Origin: CAYXRK01 sp964467615 | GTDB lineage: Bacteria > Hydrogenedentota > Hydrogenedentia > Hydrogenedentales > GCA-2746185 | Reading direction: 5' to 3' | Assembly: GCA_964467615.1 (NCBI GenBank) | Contig: CAYXRK010000012.1 | Span: 1-46,303, forward strand | DNA: 46,303 nucleotides | Shown here: positions 32,701-40,530 of the stretch, piece after piece | How positions within the stretch are numbered: the stretch's first letter is position 1 | Layout of the letters: each line of letters begins with the position of its first letter | The notes under the pieces: generated by a model | What the model saw: only the letters and a program-made list of their open reading frames with translations | Database searches by the model: none | What the model was told of the DNA's origin: nothing | Position numbers and translations under genes: made by a program

Positions 32701-34586
32701 TTTCGCGTCATTTCGAACTGCAGGTATGATTCGTTCCGTTCCCCACGCCTGCATTCTTCCAAGTGGCGGCGGATTTCAGCGCGATCCTCCTCGCGCACGA
32801 GGTTGTTACCCATCTTTCGACCGACTAGATATTTCGGAGAGAACCCGGTCACCGTCGAACACGACGGCGAAACGTACGTGAATATGCCGTCCGCGTCGGA
32901 CGTCCAGATCATGTCTACCGAATTTTCGGCCAACAGGCCGTATCTCCGCTCGGCCTCGCGCGACGCTTCTTGCGCGGCGACGAGCGCAGTTATGTCGCTG
33001 GAGCCCGCGACGAGATGATCGATCACCCCGTCTTTCTTCACGGCCGCCAAGCGCACCTGGTAAATGGAAACAGTGCCGTTGGGTCCGATGCCGCGAACGT
33101 CGTAGTACTCCGCTTCACCGCCCTCCGCCACCCGGCGCGCGATCACTTTTACCCGTTCACGCTCCTCGTCCGGCACGAATTCCCAAAAATGGCGGCCCAT
33201 GACGTCATCTCGTGTCAGCCCCGCGACCGTCTTATTCATATCAATAAAACGTCCGTCCAGGTCGAAGACACTCACGAAATCGGCGACGTTATCAAGAACG
33301 GAGCGCAGGGTTTTCTCGGACTGCTGCAGTTTCAGCTCGAGTTCCTTGCGTGAACTCACGTCCCTCGTGACGCCGTGCAGGTATACGACGTTTCCCTCGT
33401 CGTCGCGCACGACCGTGACAAGGGCCTCCGCCCAGTATTCGGACCCGCCCTTCCGGCGGTGAAGACCGCTGACCTCGAAGTGGTCAAGACCCTGCTTCTT
33501 GGCCCGTCCCAGCGCTATCCAAAATTCCTTGCGCGCTCGTTTCTCCAAAAACGCGATCGCGACCGTCTGGCCAATGGCGTCTTCCGGCGAGTAGCCCATC
33601 TGTTTCTCGCAAGAGGGACTGATGAATTGGATGATGCCCCTATCGTCGGATTTCCAAATAACGTCGCTGATTGTTTCCGCGAGAAACCGATAGCGCTCTT
33701 CGGCCCGTTTTCGCGCGGCCTCGGCAGCCTTGAGATCGGTCACATCCCGCGCGACCACGGTGAAGCCCGTGACATCGCTCCCCGAAATCACCGGCCCCAT
33801 TCGGCACGAGTACGGAACGAACGAATCACGACCGACGCCCCTCGCCTCAAATGACACGGTTTGTCGTGATTCTTGGACTCGACGCATCGCGTCCAGCACG
33901 ACGCCGCGATCATCTCGATGCGTAAATTCGAGAATGCCGCGTCCCACCATGTCTTCCGTGGATGATGCCGGAATAGACTGGTTCGCGAACGTGACAGTCC
34001 CTTGCATATCCAGGCCGAGAAGGAAGTCGGGCACGCTGTCGAAGATCGAAACCAAACGGTCCCCGGTCGCGGCGAGGGCTTCCTGCGCTTCGATCCGTTC
34101 TCGCAGGAGCGTGTTGCGAGACACGAGTCGGTCCCGTGCGCGAAACACCTCGATCATGGAAAGAAGCAACGCGAGAAATATAATCACGTAACCGGCGAGT
34201 TCAGCTACCAGAAGGGCGTAGTCGTGGAACAAACCGGAACGGCCGAACACGGGGAACCAGTCTAGATACACGATTCGCTCCGATAGCCGAGCGATGGGAT
34301 CTACACTGGCGAGGAGCATGCCCGCGACGAGGCACCACTTGAAGCGGGCCCGCGCGGCGGAAACGGCCGCGTAGACAAGAATTACCGCGGCCACTATCAC
34401 ATACGCGGCGAGCCAGTACCACGCAAGACCGAAGTTTTCCGGATCTACGAGAATCAGCAGGGTGATCGCCGCTATCTGGATCGCCGCGGCAACGAGCAGG
34501 CTGATGGTGACGAGTGACGCGCCGCGTGATTTGGATTGGCCCGCGCTGGGTCGACGGTCGTCAACAACTCCGAATTGGGATGGCAT
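29769..34586 (-). CDS. Hybrid histidine kinase with seven PAS domains
   Basis: This 1605-residue inner-membrane sensor has four transmembrane segments in residues 22-147, then seven PAS domains (about 172-1050, several followed by PAC motifs such as GCSHDITDRKRMEEELREAE), a GAF domain (about 1060-1200), a histidine kinase core with phospho-acceptor His1235 in GGIAHDFNNLL, N-box IMNLITNASEALED, G-boxes SDSGVGM and GRGLGLA, and a C-terminal receiver domain with phospho-acceptor Asp1531 (LLDLLMPRMAG). It probably senses redox, ligands or light through PAS domains and passes phosphate onward by phosphorelay. No output regulator or Hpt gene lies beside it. PAS domains 4-6 are near-identical tandem copies. 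Confidence 0.93.
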   Translation of the reverse strand: MPSQFGVVDDRRPSAGQSKSRGASLVTISLLVAAAIQIAAITLLILVDPENFGLAWYWLAAYVIVAAVILVYAAVSAARARFKWCLVAGMLLASVDPIARLSERIVYLDWFPVFGRSGLFHDYALLVAELAGYVIIFLALLLSMIEVFRARDRLVSRNTLLRERIEAQEALAATGDRLVSIFDSVPDFLLGLDMQGTVTFANQSIPASSTEDMVGRGILEFTHRDDRGVVLDAMRRVQESRQTVSFEARGVGRDSFVPYSCRMGPVISGSDVTGFTVVARDVTDLKAAEAARKRAEERYRFLAETISDVIWKSDDRGIIQFISPSCEKQMGYSPEDAIGQTVAIAFLEKRARKEFWIALGRAKKQGLDHFEVSGLHRRKGGSEYWAEALVTVVRDDEGNVVYLHGVTRDVSSRKELELKLQQSEKTLRSVLDNVADFVSVFDLDGRFIDMNKTVAGLTRDDVMGRHFWEFVPDEERERVKVIARRVAEGGEAEYYDVRGIGPNGTVSIYQVRLAAVKKDGVIDHLVAGSSDITALVAAQEASREAERRYGLLAENSVDMIWTSDADGIFTYVSPSCSTVTGFSPKYLVGRKMGNNLVREEDRAEIRRHLEECRRGERNESYLQFEMTRKDGTRCWLEVNSHAVRNEDGSIAFIQGCSHDITDRKRMEEELREAERKYRLLAENSVDMIWTCDADGIFTYVSPSCLALTGYSSEEFIGLPIGSYLMRAENPVEIRDRSDQSTRGGWYESYLQFEMIRKDGIHRWFEVDSHAIHNEDGPLAYIQGCSRDITDRKRMEEELREAERKYRLLAENSMDVIWTADAAGRLTYVSPSSFAVNGYKPEEWIGLYLGEGFSRQDDREEVRRQLEEALRNDREESITQIEMQRRDGTPYWSETHARVIRNDDGSFAFIQGTSRDITDRKRIEAELREAKELYELLAQNASDVVWLRGSDGRLQYVSPSVLRLSGYTPDEWKSIGVDTLIRDKAARERVRRDLEEMAAGTRDQSLIEAELVRKDGKLVWFETTANAIRDPKGGLLYVRGATRDVSARHRSGEVLHAIVDGTSRATGEAFFPVLVENLAKVLGVRYAFVAELREGPEVFADTLAYWDSDALETNFGYALEGTPCANVAGRRPCVWASGIQSLFPDDQFLVDMNAESYGGAPLFTSDGAPLGILAVVGETPLESPELVESVLSIFAGRASAELERLLAEKERRRLEEHVRHAQKLESLGVLAGGIAHDFNNLLVGVLGNAGLIKEGMSPDTDDYECVREIESAAMRASELTNQMLAYAGKGRFVIQPLDLSAVVKEMLGLLKASVSKKAMLQFEFKPDLPQVEADPAQIRQVIMNLITNASEALEDREGIVNIRTGVAYLDKEALAQSHLRDELAAGDYVFLEVSDSGVGMGPEVQSKIFDPFFTTKFAGRGLGLAAVLGVVRGHKGTLQIESNLGEGTTFRLFLPPSRRPVEEAAAFGPAAMTTAECRGRILVVEDEPVVRSLAARVLEKGGFETQIAEDGQAALEILESIPPSEFAGVLLDLLMPRMAGKETFDAIRALDPDIPIVLTSGYTEQDVLNKFKGARVDGFVHKPYETGTLLRTMIAAVERRGAIRRA
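32108..32970 (-). repeat. Tandemly duplicated PAS-PAC coding units, 384-bp period
   Basis: Blocks starting at about 32151, 32535 and 32918 recur at exact 384-bp (128-codon) spacing. The first two are almost identical over at least 80 bases (for example GAATTCTCGGCAAGCAGACG in both), and the third is more diverged. They encode PAS domains 4, 5 and 6 and their PAC segments. Boundaries are approximate. Confidence 0.75.
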
Positions 34587-34733
34587 AGTAGATCATGGGG
34601 GTTTTAACAATTCTGCCGGATGCGCTCGATCCGATTCAATGATCCCCGAACACCGGCGACCCTACACCGAATGGTATACTCCCGCATCAGGGCTTCACTC
34701 AGTATCGCGCCGCCAGCGGCAGGATTCGCAACG

Positions 34734-35702
34734 ATGGATCCCGAGGACGCCACATACCGTCTTCGCGTGGCGCTGTCCTACCAGCACCACGCGGGGACAT
34801 TGTTAACGAACGCCCGATCCGCGTTCGAAAATTCGGCGCTCGACTCGGAGCGTTTCGAGTCCCTCCGCGGGTTCTACGAGGGCCATCTCGCCCGGGCCTC
34901 GCGGTTACTCGATTCCCTTCGCGCCGCCGAAAAACGCCGATTGATTGGTATCGAGTGGGAACTGAACCAGGAACGAAACCGAAAGTCACAACTTTCACAG
35001 CGGGCCGCGCGGGGCAGAGTGCCGGCGCTCGATGCAAACGAGCAAAGTCGAGAGCACGGGCGAAAAATCCAAGATCTCGCAAAGATCGCCGGGGCCGCGC
35101 GGCGCAATTTAGCCGCTGAATCCGCGGGCGATCTTGGGGGCTACGTCGAACTTCCGCTCGACGAGTATCCAAAACGCCTCTCGCAGCGGGCCTCGCGTCC
35201 AAGTCGTGGTCCGGGCGCGGGTTTCGCCGTTGGCCTGGGGATCGCGTTGACCCTCGCCGGTATCGCGATCGGGGTCTTTGCGATGCTGCCCAAGCCCGGG
35301 ACACTGCAAATTTCCGCGAGTCGTACCGCGCCCGCCGCGCCGATCCAGATTACCCTTCAACTGACCGGGCCGGACCCCGCCACGGTAGATATTCCGTGGG
35401 AGGAGGACGGCGCTGCGCCGCCCGAAACGGGCGATCCGACCCGATACGGCATTCAAGTTTGGATATCGGAATCGGATGAAACGTTCCGGTTAATGCCTGG
35501 CACCCTTGATTGCTGGCGCTATCAGGGGGCCAAGCTGTACGGCCGCGGGGCCCTCGAGATATATCCCGGCATCCTCACCGTCGTGCAATTCGACCCGGCG
35601 GAACTCGCGCGACTCGGCGTGAAGCCCGTCGCCGTCCGGTTCTCGGTCGTGGCGGCCGATGGCATAGAGTTGGGTAATGCGACAGTGGGTCCGCGCGAAT
35701 AA
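34734..35702 (+). CDS. Hypothetical single-span membrane protein
   Basis: This 322-residue protein has a cytoplasmic helical part, residues 1-125, rich in charged coiled-coil segments (RASRLLDSLRAAEKRRLIGI, WELNQERNRKSQLSQRAA), a linker, one transmembrane helix at about 163-186 (AVGLGIALTLAGIAIGVFAML) and an extracytoplasmic beta-rich domain (about 195-322) resembling an Ig-like or DUF-type sandwich. Start ATG 34734 has AGGA 9 bases upstream; TATACT at 34675-34680 could be a -10 without a clear -35. The family is not recognised. It is divergent from the hybrid kinase and precedes the diheme peroxidase by 65 bases. Confidence 0.7.
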   Translation: MDPEDATYRLRVALSYQHHAGTLLTNARSAFENSALDSERFESLRGFYEGHLARASRLLDSLRAAEKRRLIGIEWELNQERNRKSQLSQRAARGRVPALDANEQSREHGRKIQDLAKIAGAARRNLAAESAGDLGGYVELPLDEYPKRLSQRASRPSRGPGAGFAVGLGIALTLAGIAIGVFAMLPKPGTLQISASRTAPAAPIQITLQLTGPDPATVDIPWEEDGAAPPETGDPTRYGIQVWISESDETFRLMPGTLDCWRYQGAKLYGRGALEIYPGILTVVQFDPAELARLGVKPVAVRFSVVAADGIELGNATVGPRE

Positions 35703-35767
35703 ACCCGCAATTACTGACGCTGGCCCGAATTCAGTCATACTCAGGGGCCATTAACGGAGATCGCCCC

Positions 35768-37099
35768 GTGATTTCGACAGCACTTTGCCTGGCCGCATTC
35801 GCCGCGGGCGCAAACGACGCCGTGCTCGAACTCGGCGAACGGTTGTTTCATGACACGCGATTCGGCTCGTCCGCCGCGGACATGAGCGCCAGTTGCGCCG
35901 CATGTCACATGCCCGCCGATCCGCAGGGCGACCGCGCGTTCACCCAGGACCTCGCGAAAAGCTGGCACCCGTGGCGGCGCGAAGACCCGACCCGCGACAC
36001 GCTGCGCAACTCCCCCACGCTGTTCGACACCGCGGCCATGCCCGCGCTGCACTACGACGGCGAATTCGCTTCGCTCGAGGAACAGGCGGCGAAGACATTT
36101 GTTGGAAGAAACTTTGGCTGGCTGCCCGGCGAGCGAGACGCGGCCTTGGCCAAGATCCGCGATGCGGTAGTCAGCGACACGGCGTATCCCGGCTTGTTTC
36201 GTCGCGCGTTCGATTGCGACGTGTCGAAGGCGGATCGCGAAAAGTTGCTCGATTGCATGGCGGACGCAACGGCTAAGTTCATGCGGACGCTCGAAAGTCC
36301 GCGCACGACGCCCTACGACGTATTCATGCGCGCGAATGGCCTCGACGAATCGCCCGCTGACGGAGAGACCCCGAAAACGTACGGCGCGCGGATTCTCGCC
36401 GCCATCGAGGACAGCGAAAACAGGGCCGCCCTGCGACGGCCCGCCGAATTCGACGATGACGCACTCGCGGGCCTCAAGATTTTTCTGCGTACTTCCGGAA
36501 ACGACCGTGCCGGAAACTGCGTGGCGTGTCACGTCCCGCCATTCTTTTCGGACTTCGCATTCCACAACACCGGCGTCACCCAAGACGAATACGAGCGGCT
36601 CCACGGCGCCGAAAGTTTCATGAAGTACCCAGTGCCGCCGCGCCGCTCGGCGGACGCACCCGCGCCCGAGCGAATGTCCGTCGCGCTCCAGGGCCGGCCT
36701 GAACTCGCAGACCTTGGCTACTGGAACTACGCGAAACCGAATGCAGAGAACGGTGCGGAAGAGGAATTTTTCGAGCGCGCGATCGCTTCGTTCAAAACGC
36801 CCACCTTGCGGCATCTCGGTTCGACCTCGCCGTACATGCACAACGGCCTTTACGCAACAATCGAGAGCGCCGTTCACCAAAAAATCCGGGCCGCGTTCCT
36901 CGCCCGAATGGGACAACTCCGAAATGCAGACCCCGAGCTCCTCAACATTCGCATCATGGAAGACGACATCCGGCCGTTGTTCGCGTTTCTGAATGCGCTC
37001 AACGAACCGGGCGGCCGCCGCGCAACGCCATCCAACGACGTACTCCCAGCGGAGGGAACCAAGGCCTACGTCACCTACTCACCCGAAGACCAGGAGTAG
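35768..37099 (+). CDS. Diheme cytochrome c peroxidase/MauG-family protein
   Basis: This 443-residue periplasmic protein has a short signal-like start (MISTALCLAAFAAGAND). Two c-type heme sites are clear: SCAACH (Cys43, Cys46, His47) and NCVACH (Cys251, Cys254, His255), in the spacing usual for bacterial CcpA/MauG enzymes. Family blocks include LGERLFHDTRFG near the first heme, LRNSPTLFDTAAMPALHYDG and, late, FKTPTLRHLGSTSPYMHNGLYATIE. It reduces H2O2 or performs MauG-like oxidation using electrons from a small cytochrome. GTG 35768 has ACGGAGA upstream. The two genes after it (AhpD-like, sulfatase) may be co-regulated, but an 83-base gap intervenes. Confidence 0.9.
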   Translation: MISTALCLAAFAAGANDAVLELGERLFHDTRFGSSAADMSASCAACHMPADPQGDRAFTQDLAKSWHPWRREDPTRDTLRNSPTLFDTAAMPALHYDGEFASLEEQAAKTFVGRNFGWLPGERDAALAKIRDAVVSDTAYPGLFRRAFDCDVSKADREKLLDCMADATAKFMRTLESPRTTPYDVFMRANGLDESPADGETPKTYGARILAAIEDSENRAALRRPAEFDDDALAGLKIFLRTSGNDRAGNCVACHVPPFFSDFAFHNTGVTQDEYERLHGAESFMKYPVPPRRSADAPAPERMSVALQGRPELADLGYWNYAKPNAENGAEEEFFERAIASFKTPTLRHLGSTSPYMHNGLYATIESAVHQKIRAAFLARMGQLRNADPELLNIRIMEDDIRPLFAFLNALNEPGGRRATPSNDVLPAEGTKAYVTYSPEDQE

Positions 37100-37182
37100 C
37101 GGCGCTGGCCGCCTCACGTTCGCGTTGCGCGCTGTTCGCGTGGCATCATGCCGAGTCACACAACTACGCGGAGAATGGCACG

Positions 37183-37527
37183 ATGTCGAAGGACTACAAG
37201 GCCGAATTCAAGGATGTTTCGTCCGAATACATGACGCTGCAAAACGCGGCGACGGACACGCTGGGCGCGTTCGGTCAATTGCATAAGGCCGCCATGGGCG
37301 ACGGCGCGTTGCCCGGCAAGTATAAAGAGCTTATTGCGATGGCTATCGGCGTCGGCCTGCGATGCGAGGGCTGCGTGGTGTCGCACACCCGGGCGGCGGT
37401 AAAGAAAGGCGCAACGCAGCAGGAAATCGCCGAGGCCGTCGGTGTAGCAGTGATGATGGCCGGCGGGCCGGGCACCGTCTACGGCGCAAAGGCCATCGAG
37501 GCCGCGAAGCAGTTCGCCGAAGCATGA
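37183..37527 (+). CDS. AhpD-like/carboxymuconolactone decarboxylase-family protein
   Basis: This 114-residue all-helical protein has the AhpD redox motif CEGCVVSH (Cys61, Cys64, His68) in the order CxxC-x3-H, flanked by KYKELIAMAIGVGLR and TRAAVKKGATQQEIAEAVGVAVMMAGGP, typical of the CMD family. These proteins act as thiol-dependent peroxidase partners or small-molecule decarboxylases. A CGGAGA ribosome-binding site stands upstream. Its stop overlaps the sulfatase start (ATGA), so both are made from one transcript. It follows a diheme peroxidase, which suggests an oxidative-stress context. Confidence 0.9.
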   Translation: MSKDYKAEFKDVSSEYMTLQNAATDTLGAFGQLHKAAMGDGALPGKYKELIAMAIGVGLRCEGCVVSHTRAAVKKGATQQEIAEAVGVAVMMAGGPGTVYGAKAIEAAKQFAEA

Positions 37528-38825
37528 TCGCTCGCGCAACGCTCGCGGCAACGCTCGTCGCCTCCGCCTTCGCCGCCGAGCGCCCGAACATCATCATCGT
37601 CCTCGCGGATGATTTTGGCTACGGCGACATCGCCGCAAACGCCGAGACACCCATCACGACGCCAAACCTCGACCGCATGGCCGCCGAGGGCGCGCGCCTG
37701 ACCAGCTTCTACTCGAGCGCCAACGTCTGCACGCCGTCCCGCGCCGGCCTGCTCACGGGCCGCTACCCCGCGCGCGCCGGTCTCGCCAAAGGCGTTGTAT
37801 TTCCGAACAACAGCGGCGGCCTTGCCCCGGAAGAAGTCACGCTCGCCGAGGTGCTATCCGGCGCGGGTTACGCCACCGCCATGGTCGGCAAATGGCACCT
37901 CGGCAATCGCCCGCCCTTCTGGCCCACCTCCGCGGGCTTCGGCTCCTTCTTCGGCACGCCCTACAGCAACGACATGACGCCGTTTCCGCTGTATCGCGAC
38001 GAGACCATGCTCGAACCGGAAACAGACCAGCACACCATCACCGAACGCTACGTCGCCGAGACCGTCCATCTCATCGAGACCCTCAAGGACGGACCGTTCT
38101 TCATCTACCTCGCCCACAACATGCCCCACGTCCCGCTGTTCGTGTCGGATCGCTTCAAAGGAAAATCGGCGGCGGGGCTCTATGGCGACGTCATCGAAAC
38201 GATCGATTGGGGCATGGGCGAGATTCTCGCGGCCCTCGACAAGAATGGGATCGATGAAAATACTCTCGTGCTGTTCACGAGCGACAATGGCCCCTGGTTC
38301 GAAGGAAGTTCGGGCGAGTACCGCGACCGCAAGGGATCGAGCTGGGAAGGCGGACAGCGCGTCCCGCTCATTGCGCGCTGGCCGAAAGGCATACCGAAGG
38401 GGACCGTTAGCGACGCAATCTCGATGAACATCGACCTCTTGCCCACGCTCGCCGGCCTCGCGGGCGCTGCGCTGCCGGCCGACCGCGTGATCGACGGGCG
38501 CGACATTCTGCCGTTGTTGCGCGGCGAGGCGAAGTCGCCCCACGAATCGCTCTACCTTTTCAACGAGGAACAGATTGCCGCCGTCCGCACGCCGGATTGG
38601 AAACTCGTCATTCAGTCGTACTACAAACAGTACAATGTAGACTTTATCAAGGCAGCGCGGAACTACGAGCACGGCTTGCTGTTCGACATGCGCAACGACC
38701 CGCAGGAACGGTACAGCCTTACGCGCGACCACGAAGACGTCGTTTCGACGCTCGGGAGGCTTTACACCAGAGGCGTCGATGAACTCGTAAATTCGTTCGT
38801 CGATCGCCGAGACCAGCCAAAATAG
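37524..38825 (+). CDS. Exported arylsulfatase-type sulfatase
   Basis: This 433-residue protein has a signal peptide (residues 1-18, ending SAFAA). The alkaline-phosphatase-fold start NIIIVLADDFGYGD provides metal ligands Asp29/Asp30; the formylglycine site is Cys69 in NVCTPSRAGLLTGR (C-x-P-S-R), so a formylglycine-generating enzyme is needed elsewhere. Later blocks are VGKWHLGN, AHNMPHVPLFVS and LFTSDNGPWFEG with the second metal site. Such enzymes remove sulfate esters from polysaccharides or aryl compounds and are abundant in Planctomycetota and relatives. The ATG overlaps the AhpD-like stop, an unusual pairing. Substrate is unknown. Confidence 0.92.
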   Translation: MIARATLAATLVASAFAAERPNIIIVLADDFGYGDIAANAETPITTPNLDRMAAEGARLTSFYSSANVCTPSRAGLLTGRYPARAGLAKGVVFPNNSGGLAPEEVTLAEVLSGAGYATAMVGKWHLGNRPPFWPTSAGFGSFFGTPYSNDMTPFPLYRDETMLEPETDQHTITERYVAETVHLIETLKDGPFFIYLAHNMPHVPLFVSDRFKGKSAAGLYGDVIETIDWGMGEILAALDKNGIDENTLVLFTSDNGPWFEGSSGEYRDRKGSSWEGGQRVPLIARWPKGIPKGTVSDAISMNIDLLPTLAGLAGAALPADRVIDGRDILPLLRGEAKSPHESLYLFNEEQIAAVRTPDWKLVIQSYYKQYNVDFIKAARNYEHGLLFDMRNDPQERYSLTRDHEDVVSTLGRLYTRGVDELVNSFVDRRDQPK

Positions 38826-38983
38826 AACAACGACGCTACAAGACCTAAGCGCTCCGGAAGTCCAAGCCTGGGTTGAACGAATGAAAACAATAATCGCTCG
38901 CCGGAACGTAGCCGCCAGACCCGGCTGTAAGCACGAGGTAGCGCGCGAGTGTTAGAAACGCGGCGCGTCACAAGGAGACGACG

Positions 38984-39838
38984 ATGAGCGGACCATCGAA
39001 GGCGGTGCTGATTACGGGATGCTCGACCGGTATCGGGCATGCGACGGCGCTGCGACTGGCGCGGGCGGATTGGAACGTGTACGCGACGGCGCGCAAGCCC
39101 GAGACGCTCGATGAACTGGTGAAGGCGGGCTGCACGACGATGGCGCTGGACGTGTGCGACGAGGCCGGCATGACCGCGGCGCTCGAGCGAATCGAAGGCG
39201 AATGCGGCGCGGTCGGCGTGCTGATCAACAACGCCGCCTACAGTCAATCCGGCCCGATCGAGGAGGTGCCGATGGCTGACGTGCGCCGGCAATTCGAGAC
39301 GAACGTGTTCGGCGCGTCGCGGCTGATCCAGTTGGTCCTGCCGAAGATGCGCGCGCAACGATGGGGCAAAATCGTGAACGTCAGTTCGATGGGCGGCACC
39401 ATGGTCTTTCCTGGCGGCGGCTACTACCACGCGACGAAGTACGCGCTCGAGGCGATTAGCGACGCGCTGCGTTTCGAGGTGAAGGGGTTCGGCGTGGATA
39501 CGATCATCATCCAGCCGGGACTGATTCGAACAGCCTTCGCGGACAATGCGATGAAGGCCATGGACGCGGCGGTGAAGGCGGACGGGCCGTATGCGAAGTT
39601 CAACGCCGCAGTCGCCAAGGCCACGCAGGAAGCCTACACCAAGCCGCCCTTGTCGTGGCTCGCGGCGGAACCGTGGGCCGTGGCCCGGACAATCGAGCGG
39701 GCGATCAGCGCGGCAAACCCGAACGCGCGCTATAAGGTCGCGCCCTCGGCGCGGCTGCTGATGTTCCAGCGCTGGTCGTCGCCGGATTGGGCCTGGGACG
39801 CGTTCTTGCGGACCAGTTTCCCGCAACCGCGACTGTAG
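38984..39838 (+). CDS. Short-chain dehydrogenase/reductase
   Basis: This 284-residue classical SDR has the cofactor motif TGCSTGIG at residues 11-18, NNAAYS (about 86), the catalytic Ser in VNVSSMGG and Tyr-x3-Lys in YYHATKYALE, then the IIQPGLIRTAF segment. The extra C-terminal region (residues 200-284) is common in SDRs acting on larger substrates. AAGGAG (38972-38977) gives an ideal ribosome-binding site. Substrate cannot be told. It is preceded by 158 bases without genes and followed by a convergent zinc-ribbon gene. Confidence 0.9.
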   Translation: MSGPSKAVLITGCSTGIGHATALRLARADWNVYATARKPETLDELVKAGCTTMALDVCDEAGMTAALERIEGECGAVGVLINNAAYSQSGPIEEVPMADVRRQFETNVFGASRLIQLVLPKMRAQRWGKIVNVSSMGGTMVFPGGGYYHATKYALEAISDALRFEVKGFGVDTIIIQPGLIRTAFADNAMKAMDAAVKADGPYAKFNAAVAKATQEAYTKPPLSWLAAEPWAVARTIERAISAANPNARYKVAPSARLLMFQRWSSPDWAWDAFLRTSFPQPRL

Positions 39839-39849
39839 CCGAGCGAATT

Positions 39850-40248
39850 CTATCCCTCTCGCCCAAACACCCCGCGGAGAAACGCGCCCACCTTCACACC
39901 CGCAGCCAGCGCCTCGGGTTGGTTGAGGACCCGGTCGAGTTCGCCCCGGTCGAACCACATCCCGCCGCAGCGAGGGCAGTGGTCAAAAGAGATCGGCACG
40001 TGGCCTTCCGTGGACTCCTTCGTCATCTTACGCCCGCACTCGGGGCAACGTCGCGGCTTCTCGCCCTTCCGCGCGGCGGCGGGGCTGCCCAGCGTCAGGA
40101 ATTCGGCGCAGGCCTCGGCGTTGCCGAACAGAAGCTCAACCTCACCGCGGTCAAGCCATACCCCGCGGCACTGCTCGCAATAGTCGACCTCGACCTGTTC
40201 GTACTCGAGGACCAACATCGGCTGTTTTCGGCAAACCGGGCAGAACAT
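39850..40248 (-). CDS. Tandem zf-TFIIB-type zinc-ribbon protein
   Basis: This 132-residue cytoplasmic protein has two copies of the bacterial zf-TFIIB zinc-ribbon: CPVCRKQ...DYCEQCRGVWLDRGEVELLF (residues 3-42) and CPECGRK...DHCPRCGGMWFDRGELDRVL (68-108). Each has CxxC pairs followed by G-x-W-x-D-R-G-E. A short alpha-helical tail follows. Proteins of this group are common and small; their task is unknown, with nucleic-acid or protein binding as general possibilities. It is convergent with the SDR gene (11 bases apart) and divergent from the phosphate locus. Confidence 0.88.
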   Translation of the reverse strand: MFCPVCRKQPMLVLEYEQVEVDYCEQCRGVWLDRGEVELLFGNAEACAEFLTLGSPAAARKGEKPRRCPECGRKMTKESTEGHVPISFDHCPRCGGMWFDRGELDRVLNQPEALAAGVKVGAFLRGVFGREG

Positions 40249-40473
40249 TCGACTATCGACGCCTCAGCGCGCGCGGTGGCCGCAATAGACCGCGCACAAG
40301 TTGCAGTATCGCCCGCTCCCGGCCTTTTTTCAACGCAGCTCGCGGGCGCTGGTATGGAGGACAAACTAAAGAAACGCTAACACACTGACGGCGTCCCCTA
40401 ACGTTGTTCTAACAATTACCATTCAATCTCATTGCAGCGCCCGCTTGGGAGGGTGTTGACCAATTCGGGCCCT

Positions 40474-40490
40474 CGGGCCGTGGCGGCCCG
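40474..40490 (+). promoter_or_regulatory. Hairpin in the leader of the porin gene
   Basis: CGGGCC and GGCCCG pair around a 5-base loop (GTGGC), 23 bases before the AAAGGAG (40514-40520) of the porin gene. It could be part of the mRNA leader. I looked for a PhoB-type direct repeat between 40249 and 40530 and saw none that fits the E. coli consensus. Confidence 0.3.
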
Positions 40491-40530
40491 ATTAAGAAGT
40501 TCCCGTACTGCGGAAAGGAGCTTATAGACC

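Noticed and set aside
38972..38990. Same leader AAGGAGACGACG in front of the SDR and the acyl-CoA dehydrogenase
   Set aside because: The shared part is mostly an ideal ribosome-binding site plus a common GACGACG spacer; too short to claim shared regulation or duplication.
40249..40530. PhoB box upstream of the phosphate porin
   Set aside because: I looked for two TGTCA-like direct repeats 11 bases apart. CATTC...CATTG near 40420 is a weak hint but does not match the consensus well enough to call.
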